DNA of 64,000 nucleotides from assembly GCA_028386065.3 (NCBI GenBank), contig JAKUCV010007776.1, positions 287,541 to 351,540 of the forward strand, given 5' to 3'. The DNA comes from Turnera subulata. Its lineage: Eukaryota; Streptophyta; Magnoliopsida; Malpighiales; Passifloraceae. Every line of letters begins with the position of its first letter. Position 1 is the stretch's first letter. Under the pieces are notes generated by a model. That model had not been told where the DNA came from and searched no databases. It saw nothing but the letters and a program-made list of their open reading frames with translations. Positions 59,110 through 64,000 of the stretch are shown here, in pieces. Position numbers and translations under genes: made by a program.

Positions 59110-59832
59110 GCCGAGGACAAGTTCAAGTTTGAAAAGTAATTAACGGCCAGTAATTTAATTATTACTTTCAATTCGCTACCTGTGAATTGGTGTGATACTA
59201 CTGGAGAGATAGGTAGTAGGCAAAACTTCAATTAACGCACCAGTCAAAATATGCGCTGAAGTGAAGATCCCTCAAACGATAGGTAGGCAGATCCGCGGAA
59301 ATGTTTGCGCTTGCAATTAAAAGCGTCTGCTCATGTGCCATTATCACCCTTTGCCCTCTAATTTATTGTTTTACCGCGATGCATTCTGTTGAGTGCTAAT
59401 TCTCTTCGTTTTAATTGAGCTTTCTACAACTATCAAAAATTAATTAAAAAAGAATTTACTTTTGTTTTGCTTAAATGACCATACTTCATTCATATGAATT
59501 GATGATACTTCATTAAATATCTAATCGAACACAAGATAAAAATTCAACATAAGAATTTTTCTCAACCTACTACAAAAAAAACACAAAGCGAGATCTATGT
59601 CCTTCAAAAGAGGATTTGAAACAGCACTCTGCTCTCGCAGGCGTCATAACTTGTATCTTCCGTGCAACAACCACCAAGCCAACAGGTGAAGGCGATGCAT
59701 ACCTGTGGGGCGAAATATCTCTTTGTTGGTGAATTTCTGCAGTAGACAGGGAATTGTTCTTGAAGTCGAATCTTCCCCCATGGCTTTTGGCTCCCATAGT
59801 CTTATTCGAAATCAAAAACAAAGAAAAAAACC
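59110..59832. other. Intergenic, no gene seen
   Basis: A minus-strand frame at 59570-59821 has no recognisable domain and is not accepted as a gene. Confidence 0.5.
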
Positions 59833-59916
59833 CACAAAAAGTAAGACTAAACTCACAAAAAGTGAGACAAAATTCACAAAAAGTAAGACTAGATTCACAA
59901 AAAGTGAGAATAAAAC
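59833..59916. repeat. 21-bp minisatellite, four units
   Basis: Units of the form cacaaaaagtaagactaaact repeat four times; units 1 and 3 (gtaagact) alternate with 2 and 4 (gtgagac or gtgagaa). Confidence 0.85.
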
Positions 59917-60589
59917 AACAAAACTGTAAAACTAAAGTGAAAAAAACTAATCGGTGAGGGGCTTACCACCAAAAAGAGAGTCGTCGGCTGCAGCCCCAAT
60001 ATGTAGATTAAGGTTTTCTCTGAGAGAAAGAGAAAGAAAAAGCCAAAATATTAAATTTAATAATAAAAATATCTACAATTAGATTACCATTTGGTCATGA
60101 AATTATTAAGCTTTTGATTACTACCACTATCTGATCTTAGCCACACACTGGTAAAAGTCTGGAGACTTTAGAAACAGCAAAGAATTGGACATATTTGGCA
60201 GCCAGTGTGTTGATAAGAAAAAAAAAAAAGAAGCAATAATTAACTGATAGACAAGTTTATTTAACCCAATCATGGATATATAGATACAAACAATTTGTCT
60301 TTATCGTCTTGTTCTTTTCCTGTCATGAAATACTTCTTTTGACAGGTGATGGGGCTATATATATATATATATATTGGGGTTCAATCAGGAACTCCATCAG
60401 AGAAACATAAACTTGGAACACACAGGATATAGTAGCCACTAGTCCTCCAATTTTGGTACGGGCGCGACCACATCGCAAACAAAAACGGAGAAATATCAAG
60501 AAGGTTATGCATATATTGATATACTAGTATAGTATAGATAGATGATTTTTTTTATATGGACAAAAATATTAAAAAAAAAGGAAAAGAAG

Positions 60590-60910
60590 AGAGTTACCAG
60601 GTGAGATACGTTGATGATCTTCACCATATGTACGTAGCTATTTTTTTAATGCTAATAATATAGTATATAGCGATATGTACTTAGCTATTTTTTTAATGCT
60701 AATATAATATGTATATAGCGAGTAATATCCTCGACAGATTTTAATAATTATGTATAGCAATTTTTTTTTCTTTTAAAAAGGAAAAGAAGATAAAAAAAAG
60801 GAAAAGAAGAGATTTACGAGGCTATTTTTTTAATGCTAGTAATAATAATATAATATGTATGCGAGCTATAATATCCTTGGCAGATTTAAATAATTATGTA
60901 TAACAAGTTT
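60590..60910. repeat. Imperfect direct repeats, AT-rich
   Basis: gctatttttttaatgcta occurs three times (about 60638, 60683, 60822). Longer shared context, atcctcgacagatttt/atccttggcagattta with aataattatgtata, indicates a duplicated segment of roughly 170 bp. Confidence 0.6.
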
Positions 60911-61359
60911 TTAAATACGGGGTTAATAATTTTTTCTATGTATTAATATTTATTAAAAAAAGATAGATCAAAAGAGATTAAATTAAAAAAATTAAATAAT
61001 TTTTTATGTACAAATAAAAAATTAATTAGTTAAATTAAAAAACATAGCATAAAAAATAAAGTGATTGTGAAAAATGCAACAATAATACTCACTTATATAA
61101 AAACATACAATTCAAAAGTAAATTATTTTTATAGACTGATTTGGAGGGGGAGACTATTTAAATAGAATAAAATTAATAAATCTTATTATTATCTTTAAAA
61201 AAGCATAATTTTAAAAGATAATTTGAATTAGAAAGAGAACCTAATACTACTATTTTTAGAAAGAGAGATAATTCTAAAGATATAATTTTAAATATATTGT
61301 TCTGAATTTGAATAAAAATGTCAAAGACCTTGTAGCCTAAAAAATGGAACATGTAACTT

Positions 61360-61421
61360 TTTTTTTTATGCTAGAAGAGTATCTCAGTCGATTACCGGAC
61401 TAATCTCTCCCTGTGGTTCGG
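61360..61421 (-). mobile_element. Short 5'-truncated retroposon with perfect target duplication
   Basis: A 62-bp insert starting with a T-run (a poly(A) tail on the minus strand) lies between two copies of tggaacatgtaactt (61345-61359 and 61422-61436). The body (agagtatctcagtcgattac) carries no pol III boxes, so it is a truncated tail of a SINE or LINE. Confidence 0.7.
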
Positions 61422-61671
61422 TGGAACATGTAACTTATATGGAGCCACATGTCTTTTTCACAATTTTTTAAAATTGTCATGTGTTAATACTTCAATTACT
61501 CTTGAAATTTGTCTCTGCTATTTATATATATAATAGATAGATAGATAGATGTGATGATGTAGAAACTAGGCGATTGCTTGATGAGTCATTGGACCATAAT
61601 GGTTTAGTCGTTTTACAACTGCAGTTTGCAATTTTCTAGATTTAAAAAATTTTCACTTAAATGCAATCTAA

Positions 61672-62139
61672 CGCTTAGTTTGGGAAGGAGAGAATTAGGA
61701 GGGAACAACTAGGTGGGGAGAATTTGAGAAGAATGAATGACCCATTCTCCTGTTTGGTAACAGAGAAGAATTTGAGGAGAATGGAATTTGAGAAGAATTA
61801 ATTCTTCCCTGGCCCACCAAATTCATCCTCTCCAAAAACGAGAGAAAGGGGAGGGAATGGTTTTTGGTGGGTTCCATTTGTGTAGCTTTTGACAAATTTA
61901 TCCATATCCTTTTCCTTCTTCCATCCCCACATAAGGGTATTTTTTGTAATTTCATGCCGTACTTATTTTTTCTTTTTTTAATATTTTCATTCTAAAATGA
62001 AAAAGAAAAAATTTCTCCCACATTCATTCCTCTCAACATTTCGTGCTCCCAAACCAATGGAGAGAATGTGATTTTCTATTCTTCCCCATTCCATTCTTTT
62101 CATTTTCTTTCCCCTCTAAATCTGTTCCCAAACTTAGCC
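61672..62139. mobile_element. Tourist-like (PIF/Harbinger) MITE
   Basis: Inverted ends CGCTTAGTTTGGGAA and (reverse of the right end) GGCTAAGTTTGGGAA agree at 13 of 15 positions and are flanked by the 3-bp duplication TAA (61669-61671 and 62140-62142). The interior is rich in gaga/ctct and has no coding potential. Confidence 0.7.
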
Positions 62140-62292
62140 TAAAGTTTTGTCGCAAAAGTTTTTTCATTTTAAGATAGGATGGGATTAGATCTTCAAGCTG
62201 GGTCGAATGTTGTGGTTTGGTGTCCAACTTACTTTATGTGGAGCGTGGTACTTCTATGTTAGAAAAAATAGAGAGTAGAAGTGACGGGAGGC

Positions 62293-63098
62293 TAGGGAAG
62301 AGCAAAAAAACCGTGTCGATTGTGCCGTGCCGATACCGACCGAATACCGACGGTATCGGCACGAAAATTGCAGGGTTTTAGAGCCACCCCATCCGACTGT
62401 GCCGAGCCGATAAGCCTCGTGACTCTTCTCGGCAGGAGGTGTGCGATACTGTCGGTTAACGGTATTGCCGATGCCGACATCCATTGCTCACCCCTGACCC
62501 CTCTCCATGCCTACCCTCTCTTTCCTCTCTCACGCTGCCACCACGAGTAGTGATGCCTCTCCTCCGGCGTGCCTCTCAGCCTGGCGGCTCGATCGCATCG
62601 ACGGCGGGCAACGGTTGTAGCCTTAGATCCCATCAGATCTGCCCCTAATGATGAGTCTTTGCGTGTTCTTCAGCAATGATGCCCCTGATGCAAAGTCAAG
62701 CAAACACTCTGATGCAAAGCGCGGTGATGGCGATGGCTGCAGACGACGGCTTTCTTGCTCCTGCAGCCTCTTCTTTTCGTTGAACCCGGCCTTGACAAGG
62801 GTCACAGCAACAGATCCAGGCGGTGGCACGCCTGGCGTTGCCTTCCTTCATGTGTGTCACGAGTCGTATCAAGTAAGTATCAAACTCCACTACCACCATC
62901 TACCCGTGACTCACGACGCAGCTGCTATCGGTAGAACCAAATTCCGACCGTACCGAGGTCGGTACTTATCGGCATAGTGCCGATCGGCGTAGAGAGCATA
63001 GCGGCACGACATCGGTCGGAAAAAAGGGGTGTCGAAAAAGTCATACCGACCCTTTATCGGCACGGCATTGTGCCGAACCGACCGTTTGCTCTCCCCTA
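62293..63098. mobile_element. Non-autonomous hAT element with GC-rich interior
   Basis: Ends TAGGGAAGAGCAAA and TTTGCTCTCCCCTA form a 14-bp inverted repeat with one mismatch, flanked by the 8-bp duplication cgggaggc (62285-62292 and 63099-63106). Sub-terminal regions contain many ccgataccga/cggtatcgg-type inverted motifs. The centre (62500-62900) is unusually GC-rich and has short frames without recognisable domains. Confidence 0.82.
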
Positions 63099-63106
63099 CG
63101 GGAGGC

Positions 63107-63609
63107 GATATCTGCACTCCACAGTTTTATAAACACACCCCACAAATGTCTAAAATAGTCATATTTATTTCTTGACACCTTTTACGAGGAACTTATTCAA
63201 GTGCCTATGAGAAGATGTGGATAAGAGAGAAGGTAATAAAAAGCATTTATTTCTATCGGTTTGAATAATATTGACCAAACCCCACCATTAAGTACTAATC
63301 AAACCGTCCTTAGTCCTTACAGATACAAATATTTAATAGGTTAAGTTATTTTTACCATTTCATTAAATTAATGATAGGAAGTGATATTTTTAAATGTTAG
63401 GCAATATTTCATCTCATCTTTAAATATTATCTCATAGCATAAATAATTGTATTGTCTTGGGTGCCAATGAATTGTTTTGTAAAAAGAAACATTAATTGTT
63501 TAAGATAAAACAATGAAGTCACCCAGGATATTTTAGTCTTTTAGAAAAAAATAAAGGCAAAATGGAGCGCGATTATAACAACTTGGAGTGCGAATAACAG
63601 CACCCGTAA
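63107..63609. other. Intergenic, no gene seen
   Basis: AT-rich DNA without a supported feature. Confidence 0.5.
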
Positions 63610-64000
63610 TTGGGGCACCTTGTGTCACGAGTCGGGAGTTTTGGAATCCAAATTCCGCCACAAATTGTCACGAGATTACGAAATCCCAACAATTGCTTGT
63701 GCGGCACTTAGGCAAGAACCCCAATCTCAAGTCTAAGTCAGCCTAAACCCCACTTTGAAAAAGTATTGGAGGAAAGCAAAGTGTATATTAATACCAAAGT
63801 GTTCGTACAAGTGTGAGCCTCGTGCTCTTTACACTCGGTTACACCAAAGTTCCCATCTAACTTCCCAAATGAGGAGTCCCTACTCCTATATATAGCCCTC
63901 CACCTCCTCAATGGATGGCTAGGATCGCGCCTCTAGAAGGCTCCACGATCCAATGGCTACAAATACAAGTTCTAGATATTTCTCCTAAAATATCTAGCCA
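63610..64000 (-). mobile_element. Possible LTR or promoter-bearing repeat, cut by the window edge
   Basis: On the minus strand gggctatatatagg (TATA-like, about 63888) is followed by a long leader-like stretch, as in plant LTRs. No duplicate LTR, primer site or domain is visible inside the window, so this is only a suggestion. Confidence 0.25.

Noticed and set aside
62648..62977. 109-codon ORF in the GC-rich hAT interior
   Set aside because: No domain, crosses from interior into the sub-terminal repeats, and overlaps equally long frames on the other strand.

Overview
This is a gene-poor, repeat-rich stretch of a flowering-plant nuclear genome. The evidence is GT-AG introns in plant gene families, tRNA-derived SINEs, hAT and Tourist-type MITEs, an L1-type LINE with an RNase H domain, and nested Ty3/Gypsy LTR elements. 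The gene families do not identify the species.

Four intact protein-coding genes are supported. They are a four-exon 2-oxoglutarate/Fe(II)-dependent dioxygenase (616-2537, +), a single-exon ANTH-domain clathrin-assembly protein (17908-18987, +), and two eight-exon MATE/DETOXIFICATION transporters on the minus strand (40018-44095 and 55706-58892). The MATE genes form a tandem pair. Exons 2 to 7 have identical lengths and phases in both copies, and a promoter block containing an ACGTG core is conserved. A FAR1-type transcription-factor pseudogene and a degenerate LINE lie between the dioxygenase and the ANTH gene.

Layout: 1-5.4 kb, dioxygenase gene, then two SINEs and an RNase H fragment. 5.5-8.8 kb, a CCGG-rich DNA element (11-bp target duplication) split by a solo LTR. 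9.2-9.9 kb, FAR1 pseudogene. 10.6-16.8 kb, dead LINE (minus strand). 17.9-19 kb, ANTH gene. 20.5-21.1 kb, hAT MITE. 21.8-28.1 kb, an AT-rich repeat of about 0.6 kb per unit, one copy split by a second solo LTR. 28.1-38.4 kb, a third LTR of the same family, itself split by a complete 7.6-kb element of that family. 39.6-39.9 kb, SINE. 40-44.1 kb, first MATE gene with a nested MITE cluster in its fifth intron. 44.6-54.0 kb, a fragment and then a complete 8.3-kb Tat-like non-autonomous LTR element. 54.5-55.1 kb, second copy of the hAT MITE. 55.7-58.9 kb, second MATE gene. 59-64 kb, intergenic DNA with a minisatellite, Tourist-like and hAT MITEs and the edge of a possible LTR.

The most unusual object is the LTR family with LTRs of about 2.9 kb (four copies). 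The complete copy (29187-36774) keeps only the last 13 codons of a chromovirus-like pol before its 3' LTR. In place of gag-pol it carries two ORFs on the opposite strand, one of which resembles the start of a LINE endonuclease. Each LTR also carries an array of seven or eight short palindromes with paired (compensatory) differences, two adjacent hairpins, and a long purine-only tract.
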